From assembly GCF_007018905.1 (NCBI RefSeq), contig NZ_CP041402.1:4948001-5012000 (forward strand): 64,000 nucleotides of DNA. Direction: 5' to 3'. The position numbers were made by a program, and so were the translations under genes. The notes under the pieces were generated by a model. It was given only the letters and a program-made list of their open reading frames with translations, searched no databases and was not told the DNA's origin. The DNA comes from Tardiphaga sp. vice304. Lineage in GTDB: Bacteria; Pseudomonadota; Alphaproteobacteria; Rhizobiales; Xanthobacteraceae. This document shows positions 1 to 8,084 of the stretch, one piece after another. Within the stretch, counting starts at the first letter, position 1, and each line of letters opens with the position of its first letter.

Positions 1-905
1 GAGGCGTTGGTGGAGAGCGCCCAGGCGCCGTAGTAGCAATTCGAGCGCGCCAAAGTTGCCGATACATACATGTCGGCGAGCATGTGCTTGACCGCCTGGA
101 ACGAGCCGATCTGGCGGCCGAAGGCGATGCGGTCAAGCGCGTAGTCACGCCCCATCTCCAGCGCACGGTCGGCGCCGCCGACCTGCTCGAAGCCGATCAG
201 CACCGCGGCGCGATCCAGCACGCGCGTCAGGATGCTCCAGCCTTCGCTGGCCGGACCGAGCGACTCAGCCTTGACGTTGGTGAACGTGATTTCCGCCTGG
301 CCGCGCGACGGATCGATATTGGCCAGCGCACGGGTCTCGACGCCGTCGCAGGTGAGATCGACCAGGAACAGCGAGATGTCGGTCTCGCGTCCGGTCGAGC
401 CATTGCGCGCCGCGACAATGGCGAAGTCGGCGACCGCGCCATCCGGCACCGGCTTCTTGACGCCGTTGAGCACGCCGTTCGTCGCGGTCAGCTTGATCGA
501 CGCCGGCGACGGATTGCCGGTGCCCTCGAACAGCGCCAGCGTGCCGACCGCAGTGCCCGCGGCGATCGCCGGCAACCACTTCTGCTTCTGCGCCTCGGTG
601 CCAGCCAGCATCAACGCTTCCGCGGCGAGATACACCGTGGACGAGAACGGCACCGGCGCCAGCGCGCGGCCCATTTCCTCGGCGATCACGCAGAGCTCCA
701 GATGGCCCGCGCCGGAGCCGCCGAAGGCTTCGGGAATGGCGACCCCGAGGAAGCCCATGTCGGCGAGACCCTTCCAGAGCTCGCGGTCATAGGTCGCCTT
801 GCCGTCGATCACGGCGCGCACCGCCTTCGGCGGGCATTTTTCCGAAAGGAAACGCCGGGCCTCGTCGCGAAGCTGCTTCTGGTCGTCGGAGAAATCGAAA
901 TTCAT
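1..905 (-). CDS. Acyl-CoA dehydrogenase (partial, 3' end outside window)
   Basis: The reading frame begins with ATG at 905 and stays open to the window edge, giving about 301 residues from the N-terminus (MNFDFSDDQKQLRDEARRF...). The N-terminal all-helical domain and the middle beta domain are recognisable, including the EEMGRALAPVPF-like segment and the glycine/threonine-rich stretch around residues 90-140 that contacts FAD and substrate in this family. Near the cut, FGRQIGSFQAVKHMLADM is the hallmark start of the C-terminal helical domain. The family oxidises acyl-CoA to enoyl-CoA with FAD and passes electrons to ETF. It lies 21 bp downstream of the feruloyl-CoA-synthase-like gene on the same strand, so it is probably cotranscribed and acts on that ligase's product. 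The catalytic glutamate is not visible because the C-terminus is missing. Substrate unknown. Confidence 0.9.
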   Translation of the reverse strand, partial: MNFDFSDDQKQLRDEARRFLSEKCPPKAVRAVIDGKATYDRELWKGLADMGFLGVAIPEAFGGSGAGHLELCVIAEEMGRALAPVPFSSTVYLAAEALMLAGTEAQKQKWLPAIAAGTAVGTLALFEGTGNPSPASIKLTATNGVLNGVKKPVPDGAVADFAIVAARNGSTGRETDISLFLVDLTCDGVETRALANIDPSRGQAEITFTNVKAESLGPASEGWSILTRVLDRAAVLIGFEQVGGADRALEMGRDYALDRIAFGRQIGSFQAVKHMLADMYVSATLARSNCYYGAWALSTNA

Positions 906-926
906 GGCGGTTACTCTGTTGCAAGA

Positions 927-2801
927 TCAGTTGAGAATAATGACGTCCTCGCCCGGTGAATCGGCGTAGAGCCGCTCCACCAGATCGGCACGGCGGGCGA
1001 GCCCCGCGCGCTGGTTGACGTAGCCCTTGTCGGTGAGTTCGTTGCCGTCGATCGAGGCCGGCTCCACCATCCACATCGCACGCGCGATGCGCCGGCTGCT
1101 GCCGCCATCGGCATGGGCGTTGTGCGCCTCGAGGCCCTGCTTCAGGCAGGCCAGCACTTTAGGATGCTTCACTACTTCGGCGAAGCCCGCGTCCGGCTCG
1201 CCGATCAGCGCGCGGCAGGCGGCGAGATTGGGCCAGGCCAGCAGGCCGATCCAGGCGCGGTCCTGCCCGGCGACCAGCGCGTCCTGCACCACCGGCGTCG
1301 CCGCAGAGATGGCGTCGGTTCGCAGGCTGCCGACATGCACGAAGGTGCCGGTGGTCAGCTTGAAATCCTCCATGACGCGGCCGGAGAAGATCAGGCCCTG
1401 CACCGGATCTTGCTCATCGACGAATACCGCGGCGTCGCCGATCTTGTAGAAGCCTTCCTCGTCGAACGCAGCTTTGGTGAGATCGGGCTGGCGATAGTAT
1501 CCCGGCATCACGTTGACGCCGCGCAGCCGCAATTCGTACTTGCCGTCCGTCGGCACCATCTTCACCTCGACGCCCGGGAACGGCAGGCCGATCAGGCCGA
1601 CGCGCTCGGTGTCCCAATAGGTGCCGGTCGAGGTAGGCGAGGTCTCCGTCGAGCCCCAGCCGGTGTAGAACACGATGCGCTCGCCGGTGGTGCGGATCGC
1701 CAGCGCCTGCATGCGGTCGTAGAGATCGTCGGGCAGCCGCGCGCCGCCATAGGCCATCACGCCGAGGTTCTTGAAGAAGCCGCGGCACAACGCATCGTCC
1801 TTCTCCATCGCTGCCGCCAGCGCGGCATAGCCGGCGGGCACGTTGGCATAATAGGTCGGCGACACCTCGCGCAGATTGCGCAGCGTCTCGTCGAACAGGC
1901 CGGGCACCGGCCGGCCGTCGTCGATATACAGCGTGCCGCCCTCGATCAGCAGCGGATGACACAGCGCGTTGCCGCCCATCGTGTGATTCCACGGCATCCA
2001 GTCGAGATAGACCGGCGGCGGACCGTTGGGGTCGCGCGGCCGCACCTGCATCATCATGGTGGCGTTGGCGCACATCATGCGCTGGGTGTTAATCACCGCT
2101 TTTGGCACGCCGGTGGAGCCGGAGGTGAACAGCAGCTTGCCGATCGTATCCGGCGTGATTTTCGCAATGGACTCCTCGACCGCCGCGGTCGGCTGCGTTA
2201 CGGCCATGTCGGCGAACGACATGCTGGCAAGCCCTTCGGGCGGACGCGCGACATGGATCAGCCGGATGCCGGTGAGGTCGAGCGCGTCCAGCGCCTTCTG
2301 GAACTGAGGCCCGTCCTGCACCATCACCGCCACCGGCCGGATCAGGTCGAACAGGTATTTCAGCTTGGCGTGGTCCTGGCTCATCAGCGAATAGGCCGGC
2401 GACACCGGCGCCGCCGGATGCCGCGCCTGCATCAAAGCCTGGGTCATCAGCGCATGTTCGATGGAATTGCCGGACAGGATCGCGACCGGGCGATCCGCTT
2501 CGAGCCGCATGTCGAGCAGCGCCTGGGTCAGCGCATCGACCGTGCGCTTCGCCTCGGCGTAGGTTACATGGCGCCATTGCCGGTCGTCGCCGACGCGCTG
2601 CGCCAGCCAGGCCAGGTCCGGCCGGAGCTCAGCCCACTTCGCCAGCGAGGCCGGCAGATGGGTCGGATAGTCCATCAGCGGCACGCGCGATTTCAGGATG
2701 ATGACGCCATCCGGCCGCCGCTCAACGTCGATGTCGCGTTCGAGCCAGTCAATCTTTCGGAAGGCGGGCTGTGTCAGCACCGCGGCAGCCTGCGCGTTCA
2801 T
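927..2801 (-). CDS. Feruloyl-CoA synthase-like AMP-dependent acyl-CoA ligase
   Basis: A 624-residue member of the adenylate-forming superfamily. It would join an aryl or acyl acid to CoA through an acyl-AMP intermediate. The P-loop-like motif TSGSTGVPK lies at about residues 226-234, the GWGSTE segment marks the adenine-binding loop, and the C-terminal part carries the DFKLTTGTFVHVG variant typical of feruloyl-CoA synthases rather than the usual hinge of fatty acyl ligases. ATG at 2801 is preferred over longer forms because the upstream frame runs into a palindromic repeat, and a GAGAACGAG ribosome-binding region precedes it. It sits between the SDR gene and the acyl-CoA dehydrogenase on the same strand, suggesting one catabolic operon. 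The family points to phenylpropanoid-type aromatic acids, but the real substrate is an inference. Confidence 0.85.
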   Translation of the reverse strand: MNAQAAAVLTQPAFRKIDWLERDIDVERRPDGVIILKSRVPLMDYPTHLPASLAKWAELRPDLAWLAQRVGDDRQWRHVTYAEAKRTVDALTQALLDMRLEADRPVAILSGNSIEHALMTQALMQARHPAAPVSPAYSLMSQDHAKLKYLFDLIRPVAVMVQDGPQFQKALDALDLTGIRLIHVARPPEGLASMSFADMAVTQPTAAVEESIAKITPDTIGKLLFTSGSTGVPKAVINTQRMMCANATMMMQVRPRDPNGPPPVYLDWMPWNHTMGGNALCHPLLIEGGTLYIDDGRPVPGLFDETLRNLREVSPTYYANVPAGYAALAAAMEKDDALCRGFFKNLGVMAYGGARLPDDLYDRMQALAIRTTGERIVFYTGWGSTETSPTSTGTYWDTERVGLIGLPFPGVEVKMVPTDGKYELRLRGVNVMPGYYRQPDLTKAAFDEEGFYKIGDAAVFVDEQDPVQGLIFSGRVMEDFKLTTGTFVHVGSLRTDAISAATPVVQDALVAGQDRAWIGLLAWPNLAACRALIGEPDAGFAEVVKHPKVLACLKQGLEAHNAHADGGSSRRIARAMWMVEPASIDGNELTDKGYVNQRAGLARRADLVERLYADSPGEDVIILN

Positions 2802-2885
2802 CTCGTTCTCCCAAACGGATTGGTAACCGGGGTCTCGTCGATGGACCTCTTGTGGTTTGGTACTATCGCAGGCGCCCATAGTCGC

Positions 2886-3030
2886 GCCCTCTCCCCTCGT
2901 GGGAGAGGGCAGCCCCGGCAGAATTGGCAAACTCCATTGGGTGAGGGGGCGGGCGCACGACTACCCCTCACCCGTCTCGAACCGCTTCGCGGTTCGATCC
3001 ACCCTCTCCCACAAGGGGAGAGGGAAGGAA
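2886..3030. repeat. Composite palindromic intergenic repeat (REPIN-like), copy 1
   Basis: Two short palindromes, one around CCCTCTCCCCTCGTGGGAGA and one around CCCTCTCCCACAAGGGGAGA, face each other across a GC-rich middle part. Relatives of the same design occur near 12420, 14731, 46619, 49483 and 54137. It lies between the SDR gene and the ligase gene inside an apparent operon. Confidence 0.85.
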
Positions 3031-3043
3031 GAAAAGAGTCAGA

Positions 3044-3802
3044 CTACCGCGGCGCCATGCGGATCGCGCCGTCGAGGCGGATGGTTTCGCCGTTCAGCAT
3101 CGGGTTCTCGACCATGTGCACCGCCAGATTGCCGTATTCCGAAGCGTCGCCGAGGCGGGCCGGATGCGGCACCTGCGCGCCGAGGCTGGCGCGGGCCTCC
3201 TCGCTGAGCCCCATCAAGAGCGGCGTCAGGAATAGGCCCGGCGCGATGGTGTTGACGCGGATCTTTTGCGAGGCGAGATCGCGTGCGGCCGGCAAGGTCA
3301 GGCCGACGATGCCGCCCTTCGATGCCGCATAGGCGATCTGGCCGATCTGGCCTTCATAGGCGGCAACCGAGGCGGTGTTGATGATGACGCCGCGCTCTTC
3401 GCCGACGGCGTCCAGCTTCACCAGTTGCTCGGCGAACAGGCGCAGGCAGTTGAAGGTGCCGACCAGGTTGACCATGATGACGTTGGTGAACTTGTCGAGC
3501 GGATAGACGCCCTGCTTGCCGACGATGCGCTGCGAGCCGCCGATGCCGGCGCAGTTCACCAGAACGCGGGCGATGCCGTGCGCGGCCTCTGCCCTGGCAA
3601 GCCCGGCCTGCACGTCGCTTTCGCTGGTGACGTCACCGACCACGGCGAGACCCTTGATCTCGGCGGCTACCTTCTCGGCGTTTTCCCGGCTGCGGTCGAA
3701 GACAGAGACTTTAGCTCCCTTCGCGGCCATCGCACGCGCGGTGGCGGCACCGAGACCCGATCCGCCGCCGGTAATGAATACGGCTACGTCTTTCAGCTGC
3801 AT
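3044..3802 (-). CDS. Short-chain dehydrogenase, 3-hydroxyacyl-CoA dehydrogenase type II-like
   Basis: A 252-residue classical SDR. The NAD(P)-binding motif TGGGSGLG is at residues 11-18, followed by an aspartate (VFDRS) that usually selects NAD. NCAG lies near residue 89 and the catalytic set includes Ser in TASVAAYEG, Tyr158 and Lys162 (YAASK). The sequence resembles type II 3-hydroxyacyl-CoA dehydrogenases (HSD17B10-like), which oxidise 3-hydroxyacyl-CoA to 3-ketoacyl-CoA. In this cluster it would follow the ligase and dehydrogenase steps of a beta-oxidation-like side-chain degradation. Its ribosome-binding region (GGGAAAGG) coincides with the last unit of the repeat array at 3811-4020. Substrate inferred only from family and neighbours. 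Confidence 0.9.
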   Translation of the reverse strand: MQLKDVAVFITGGGSGLGAATARAMAAKGAKVSVFDRSRENAEKVAAEIKGLAVVGDVTSESDVQAGLARAEAAHGIARVLVNCAGIGGSQRIVGKQGVYPLDKFTNVIMVNLVGTFNCLRLFAEQLVKLDAVGEERGVIINTASVAAYEGQIGQIAYAASKGGIVGLTLPAARDLASQKIRVNTIAPGLFLTPLLMGLSEEARASLGAQVPHPARLGDASEYGNLAVHMVENPMLNGETIRLDGAIRMAPR

Positions 3803-3810
3803 CGAGTTTG

Positions 3811-4020
3811 CCTTTCCCTGGGCGTTTCCTGATTTTTTTGTCTTGTTATATTTTTTTAAAAGAAGGTCCTTGGACGTTTCTTGTTTTGTTGTTCGAACGA
3901 TACGTTGACCGTTCCTTGGAGGCGTTTCCTCGAATTTTCTTGTTTTTGTAGAAAGGTACCTTGGGCGTTTCCCGATAGCTTTTTTTATGGGTCGTACAGT
4001 TTCCTTGGGGTCGTTTCTTC
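3811..4020. repeat. Five-copy imperfect direct repeat with T-tracts, about 45-bp period
   Basis: The motif CCTTGG(g)CGTTTC, or a one- to three-base variant, starts at about 3815, 3868, 3913, 3959 and 4003, giving spacings of 53, 45, 46 and 44 bp. Each copy is followed by a T-rich stretch on the plus strand. The segment is visibly AT-richer than its surroundings. It fills the gap between the TetR gene and the SDR gene. On the minus strand each unit reads like GGAAACGCCCAAGGAA, and the last one overlaps the SDR ribosome-binding site. It has no long open frame. Confidence 0.85.
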
Positions 4021-4034
4021 TTAGCTCGTTGTCG

Positions 4035-4706
4035 TCAGGCGGTTGATCCCGCTTTCTTGTTATTGGTTAGCATTCCGCCGAGCATCATCGCTTCTAAGTG
4101 GGCGATGTAGTCACGGCTGACTTCATCCGTCACCGGGCCGACGCCAATGGCGCGCGACATCGCGTGACGGTAGAAGAACAGATGGTCGCAGGCACCGATC
4201 AGGCTGGTGTAGAACAGCACCGGATCGATCTTGCGGAATTCGCCGGACTGGAATCCCTCGGCCAGCAGGCGGCGATGGAATTCGAGCAGGGGCCCAACGA
4301 AGAACTTCGAGACTTCGTCGGCGGCCTCGGTGTTGGAACCGTGCAGCAGATGATGGATCAGCCGGTTCATGTAGGGAAACTGCTGATAGGCCTTGATGAT
4401 GCCGGCGATGTGCAGCTTCAGCTTGGCGGCGGCCGAAATCGGCTGCGCCATCAGGTAATCGAGGTTAGTCATCTCGGTGGCCGCGTCGCGTGCCAGCAGC
4501 GCCAGCAGCAGACCGTCCTTGTTGCCGAAATGATATTTCACCAACGCCGCATTAACGCCCGAGCGATGCGCGATCTCGCTCAGCGACACGTCGATCGAGT
4601 TGCTCTCGATCATCAGTTCGCTGGCCGCAAGCAACAGCTTGTCGGCGGTCGGATTGCGACCGACGATCGGTTTTCCCGGGCTGCTGAGATGCGAATTCGG
4701 TGTCAT
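4035..4706 (-). CDS. TetR family transcriptional regulator
   Basis: A 223-residue protein. The N-terminal helix-turn-helix (about residues 20-66: ADKLLLAASELM ... SLSEIAHRSGVNAALVKYHF) is a textbook TetR DNA-binding domain. The remainder is a helical ligand-binding and dimerisation domain with a C-terminal part like those of acyl-CoA-responsive members. It is encoded upstream of the SDR/ligase/dehydrogenase genes on the same strand and divergently from the second acyl-CoA ligase, so it is the obvious local repressor. The start codon lies close to a TATTAT box, suggesting a very short leader. An acyl-CoA or aryl-CoA effector is plausible but not shown. Confidence 0.9.
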   Translation of the reverse strand: MTPNSHLSSPGKPIVGRNPTADKLLLAASELMIESNSIDVSLSEIAHRSGVNAALVKYHFGNKDGLLLALLARDAATEMTNLDYLMAQPISAAAKLKLHIAGIIKAYQQFPYMNRLIHHLLHGSNTEAADEVSKFFVGPLLEFHRRLLAEGFQSGEFRKIDPVLFYTSLIGACDHLFFYRHAMSRAIGVGPVTDEVSRDYIAHLEAMMLGGMLTNNKKAGSTA

Positions 4707-4740
4707 GTGCGAGGCGCAGATAATACGATCAGCGCACCCA

Positions 4741-4790
4741 ACTCAAGAGTTAATTGAGCGATTGACTAAGCTCATTTGCACTCTTTTAAT
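4741..4790. promoter_or_regulatory. Divergent promoter region with candidate TetR operator
   Basis: On the plus strand TTGACT (4762-4767), a 17-bp spacer and TTTAAT (4785-4790) form a good sigma-70 promoter for the ligase at 4875. An inverted repeat TGAGC-N10-GCTCA (4755-4759 and 4770-4774) flanks the -35 box, the expected place for a TetR-type repressor. On the minus strand a TTGAGT box followed by TATTAT could drive the TetR gene. Identified by eye only. Confidence 0.5.
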
Positions 4791-4874
4791 CCACCCTCGC
4801 GCGGACAACCCACGGTGACGGTCGCGCCAACCAACACGAGCGGAAAAATCCGCCATTTGTCGAGGAAACGCCCC

Positions 4875-6419
4875 ATGAGCCATCCCTCCGTCCACGCCCG
4901 CACCCAGCCGGACAAGATCGCTTATCGGATGGCTGGCTCCGGTCAGTCGATCAGCTACCACGAGCTCGACGCCCGATCCAACCAGGGCGCGCAATTGTTT
5001 CGCTCGCTCGGGTTGAAGGCCGGCGATCACATCGCGCTGCTGATGGAGAACCGGCTCGAGTTCATGGAGATCTGCTGGGCGGCGCAGCGCAGCGGGCTGT
5101 ATTACACCGCGATCAGCCGCTATCTCACCGCCGACGAGATCGCCTACATCGTGAAGGACTGCGGCGCCCGAATCGTCATCACCTCGCCGAAGGGGGCCGA
5201 GGTGATCGCCCCGCTGATCCCGGGCGCGCCCGACACGCAGTTCTTCATTCTCGATGGGCCCCGCGACCATTTCCACGACTGGAAGGCCGCGCTGGATGCC
5301 CAGCCGGCGACGCCGATCGCGGACGAAGTGGCCGGCTACGACATGCTGTATTCGTCGGGCACCACCGGGCGGCCGAAGGGCATCAAGCGCGCCTCGGAGA
5401 GCAACCCGATCACGGTGCCGAACCCGTTCCTGAAAAAACTCTGCGCCGACATGTGCGGCATGACCGGCGATAGCATCTACCTGTCGCCGGCGCCGCTGTA
5501 TCATGCGGCCCCGCTGCGCTTCAACATGATGGCGATCACGCTGGGCGGCACCTCCGTCATCATGGAGAGCTTCGACGCCGAACAGTTCCTGAAGCTGGTG
5601 GAGCAGCACCGGATCACCCAGTCGCAACTGGTGCCGACGATGTTCGTGCGGATGCTGAAACTGCCGGAAGAGGTGCGGCTGCGCTACGACGTCTCCTCAC
5701 TGCACGGCGCGATCCACGCCGCAGCGCCCTGCCCGGTCGACGTCAAGGCGCGAATGATCGACTGGTGGGGCCCGATCCTGATCGAATACTACGCCGGCTC
5801 GGAGGGCAACGGCGTCACCGTGTCGAATTCCCAGCAATGGCTGTCGCACCGCGGCACGGTCGGCAAGGCGGTCACCGGCATCGTCAAGATCGTCGACGAG
5901 AACGAGCAGGAGGCCCCGGTCGGGCAGATCGGCACGGTGTATTTCGCGGACGCGCCGACCTTCGCCTATCACAACGATCCCGAGAAGACGAAGCGCGCCT
6001 ATAATGACAAGGGCTGGTCGACGCTGGGCGACGTCGGCTATCTCGACGACGAGGGCTTTCTCTATCTCACCGACCGCAAGTCCTACATGATCATTTCCGG
6101 CGGCGTGAACATCTACCCGCAGGAGACCGAGGACGTGCTGATCACCCATCCGGAGATCGCCGATGTCGCGGTGTTCGGGGTGCCGAACGAGGAGATGGGC
6201 GAGGAGGTCAAGGCGGTCGTCCAGCCACACGACATGTCCCGCGCAGGTCCGGCCTTCGAGGCCGAACTGATCGCGTTCTGCCGCAAGAACCTGTCGCCCA
6301 TCAAATGCCCGAAGAGCATCGACTTCGAAGCCGAACTGCCGCGCACGCCGACCGGCAAGCTGGTGAAACGGCATCTGCGGGACAGGTACTGGCCGAAGAA
6401 GGAAACGGCGGCGGTGTAG
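4875..6419 (+). CDS. Acyl-CoA synthetase (AMP-dependent ligase)
   Basis: A 514-residue adenylate-forming enzyme. The ATP-binding motif YSSGTTGRPKG lies at residues 159-169, the adenine-binding YYAGSEGNG near 300, the TLGDVGYLDDEGFLYLTDRK hinge and core motif near 390, and the C-terminal catalytic lysine region PRTPTGKLVKR near 500. Its overall form is like FadD3- or bile-acid-type CoA ligases rather than long-chain fatty acyl ligases. ATG at 4875 is chosen because GAGGAAACGCCCC directly precedes it. It is transcribed divergently from the TetR regulator and probably belongs to the same regulon as the genes at 1-3802. The substrate cannot be read from the sequence. Confidence 0.88.
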   Translation: MSHPSVHARTQPDKIAYRMAGSGQSISYHELDARSNQGAQLFRSLGLKAGDHIALLMENRLEFMEICWAAQRSGLYYTAISRYLTADEIAYIVKDCGARIVITSPKGAEVIAPLIPGAPDTQFFILDGPRDHFHDWKAALDAQPATPIADEVAGYDMLYSSGTTGRPKGIKRASESNPITVPNPFLKKLCADMCGMTGDSIYLSPAPLYHAAPLRFNMMAITLGGTSVIMESFDAEQFLKLVEQHRITQSQLVPTMFVRMLKLPEEVRLRYDVSSLHGAIHAAAPCPVDVKARMIDWWGPILIEYYAGSEGNGVTVSNSQQWLSHRGTVGKAVTGIVKIVDENEQEAPVGQIGTVYFADAPTFAYHNDPEKTKRAYNDKGWSTLGDVGYLDDEGFLYLTDRKSYMIISGGVNIYPQETEDVLITHPEIADVAVFGVPNEEMGEEVKAVVQPHDMSRAGPAFEAELIAFCRKNLSPIKCPKSIDFEAELPRTPTGKLVKRHLRDRYWPKKETAAV

Positions 6420-6424
6420 TCAGC

Positions 6425-6535
6425 TGTAGCCCGGATGAGCCGTTGGTCGCGTATTGCGCGCCCGCCAGCGACATCCGGGATTCAGAGCCCGCCGTGAGGC
6501 TTTCCCCGGATGTCGCTTCGCTCATCCGGGCTACA
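6425..6535. repeat. Palindromic repeat family B (GTAGCCCGGATG type), copy 1
   Basis: The ends are inverted copies of TGTAGCCCGGATGAGC, separated by a middle carrying ATCCGGG/CCCGGAT pairs. Other copies are at 21817-21927 and 32510-32594. It lies between convergent genes and may also fold as a transcription stop. Confidence 0.85.
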
Positions 6536-6537
6536 GC

Positions 6538-7368
6538 CTACCTCCCCCAGCGATCCTGCCAGATCTTTTCCCCCACCAGGCAGTTCACCCGCGGCTCGCG
6601 CCCGGCGATCGGCACCACGCGCGGCTGCGGCTGCAGGCCGGCGACTTCCATCACCAGCTTGGTGCGGATGGCTTCCTTGAACTTGTCGCGCTCCTTGATC
6701 GGCACCACGAAGGAGCCGGGCCCGCCGATCACGCAATCCTCGTAGTACAAATCGAGATTCTCGATATCCATCGTCGAATAGGACAGTTCCTTGGCCATGA
6801 TCGGCAGGCCGTTGATGACGATGCCTTTCGCCAGGGCCTCGTCGCGCGCGACGGTGACCGGCGACCCGTTGTTGTTCGGCCCGTCGCCGGAGATGTCGAT
6901 GACGCGGCGCAGCCCGGCGTAGCTGTTGGCCTCGAACAAAGGCATCGCGAAATAGATCGCGCCGGAAATCGAGGTGCGCGATGCCCGCCTGATCGGTGTC
7001 CGCATGATCTCGGCGGCCACCGCGTCGGCCGATTCCGGGCCATCGATGATGCGCCAGGGGATGATCAGCTTCTGGTCGGTCGAGGCAGCCCATTCGAAAT
7101 AGGTCACCGCGATCTTGCCGGTCGGGCCGGTCTTCAGCGCGGAGAGGAATTCCCGGGAGACGATGGCCTGGGCGTAGCCCTCGCGCTGGATCGCCAACTC
7201 GTCCATGTCCATCGAATAGGAGACGTCGACCGCCAGCACCAGTTCGACATCGACGACGGGGTCGCGGGCTTCGACCAGCCGCGCATTCGGCGCAGCCACG
7301 CTGGCGACATCGCCACCGGCGATCGCTCCGGCGACCAGCACCACTCCAATCGAGACATACCAGCGCAT
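6538..7368 (-). CDS. DUF1194 domain protein, VWA-like, exported
   Basis: A 276-residue protein with an N-terminal hydrophobic signal segment (residues 1-25, VSIGVVLVAGAIAGGDVASV) and then a von Willebrand factor A-like fold. The metal-ion site motif DVSYSMD starts near residue 48 and the second site threonine/serine region is SRTSISGAIY. Conserved DUF1194 blocks (DISGDGPNNNG, YEDCVIGGPGSFV) are present in order. Members are small periplasmic or secreted proteins of unknown function common in Rhizobiales. Length is typical. It is divergent from clpS, with no clear operon partner. Confidence 0.85.
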   Translation of the reverse strand: MRWYVSIGVVLVAGAIAGGDVASVAAPNARLVEARDPVVDVELVLAVDVSYSMDMDELAIQREGYAQAIVSREFLSALKTGPTGKIAVTYFEWAASTDQKLIIPWRIIDGPESADAVAAEIMRTPIRRASRTSISGAIYFAMPLFEANSYAGLRRVIDISGDGPNNNGSPVTVARDEALAKGIVINGLPIMAKELSYSTMDIENLDLYYEDCVIGGPGSFVVPIKERDKFKEAIRTKLVMEVAGLQPQPRVVPIAGREPRVNCLVGEKIWQDRWGR

Positions 7369-7481
7369 AGCGGCCCTCCCGTCGAAGTCGGGATCGTGAC
7401 ATGCAAATGACGGCGCGCAAAGCAGGAACCCGCGGTCGAGGTCACATTCCGTTCAACTGGTCTTCCCGGCACGACAGCGGA

Positions 7482-7510
7482 TCGACAGTTTTCTGCGGTG
7501 ACACTATGAT
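7482..7510 (+). promoter_or_regulatory. Candidate sigma-70 promoter of clpS
   Basis: TCGACA (7482-7487), a 17-bp spacer and TATGAT (7505-7510) sit about 37 bp upstream of the clpS start codon. Fits the bacterial consensus reasonably; not tested. Confidence 0.4.
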
Positions 7511-7546
7511 GTTACTCACCCCGATGGCGCCCGGAGCTGCCGCAGA

Positions 7547-7852
7547 ATGCCCGCGACCACCACCACGCCCCGCACCAAGACCAAGCCGAAGGTCGAGCGC
7601 CCGAAGCTGTACAAGGTGATCCTCGTCAACGACGATTTCACGCCGCGTGAATTCGTGACGAGGGTGCTGCAGGGCGAGTTCAGGATGACCGAGGACCAGG
7701 CGCACAAGGTGATGATCACCGCGCACAAGCTCGGCGCCTGCGTGGTCGCGGTGTTCACTCGCGACGTCGCCGAGACCAAGGCGACCCGCGCCACCGACGC
7801 CGGCCGCGCCAAGGGCTATCCGCTGCTGTTCACCACCGAGCCGGAAGAGTAG
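7547..7852 (+). CDS. clpS: ATP-dependent Clp protease adaptor ClpS
   Basis: A 101-residue protein matching ClpS over nearly its whole length after a flexible basic N-terminus. The N-degron-binding segment contains VILVNDDFTPREFV, with the conserved Asn-Asp pair, and the HKVMITAHKLG helix carries the second part of the pocket. ClpS delivers proteins with destabilising N-terminal residues (N-end rule) to ClpAP in the cytoplasm. No clpA follows, unlike the usual clpS-clpA pair. Together with the short form and the C-terminal LLFTTEPEE, this suggests the second ClpS type (ClpS2) found in many Alphaproteobacteria. The paralogue assignment is an inference. Confidence 0.9.
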   Translation: MPATTTTPRTKTKPKVERPKLYKVILVNDDFTPREFVTRVLQGEFRMTEDQAHKVMITAHKLGACVVAVFTRDVAETKATRATDAGRAKGYPLLFTTEPEE

Positions 7853-8084
7853 CTGAACACCCCTCCGCGACGACGACGCTGAACTACACTTCAGCGACAT
7901 GTCATCGCCGCAGATTTTACGCGCCAGTCTCCCGCCGCCCCTCGAAGTTAATCACAACTTCACGAGTTGCAGCTATATTCGATTGCGGACAGAATCCGTA
8001 GTTGTACGGGCTACGTGACCAGACTGCCGGTATCGCAGGATGCCCTCGACATCATCTCCCTTTGCTCTAAATCACGGCAACGAC

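Noticed and set aside
84..959. Long plus-strand open frame over the acyl-CoA dehydrogenase gene
   Set aside because: Arg/Ala-rich translation without any domain; it mirrors the real minus-strand gene, which has full family motifs.
1113..3332. 739-codon plus-strand open frame
   Set aside because: Covers the ligase and a repeat in the wrong frame; low-complexity His/Arg-rich product. A by-product of high GC.
3811..4020. CRISPR array reading of the five repeats
   Set aside because: Repeat units are short and imperfect, spacings vary, the intervening DNA is T-rich and similar rather than unique, and no cas genes are present.
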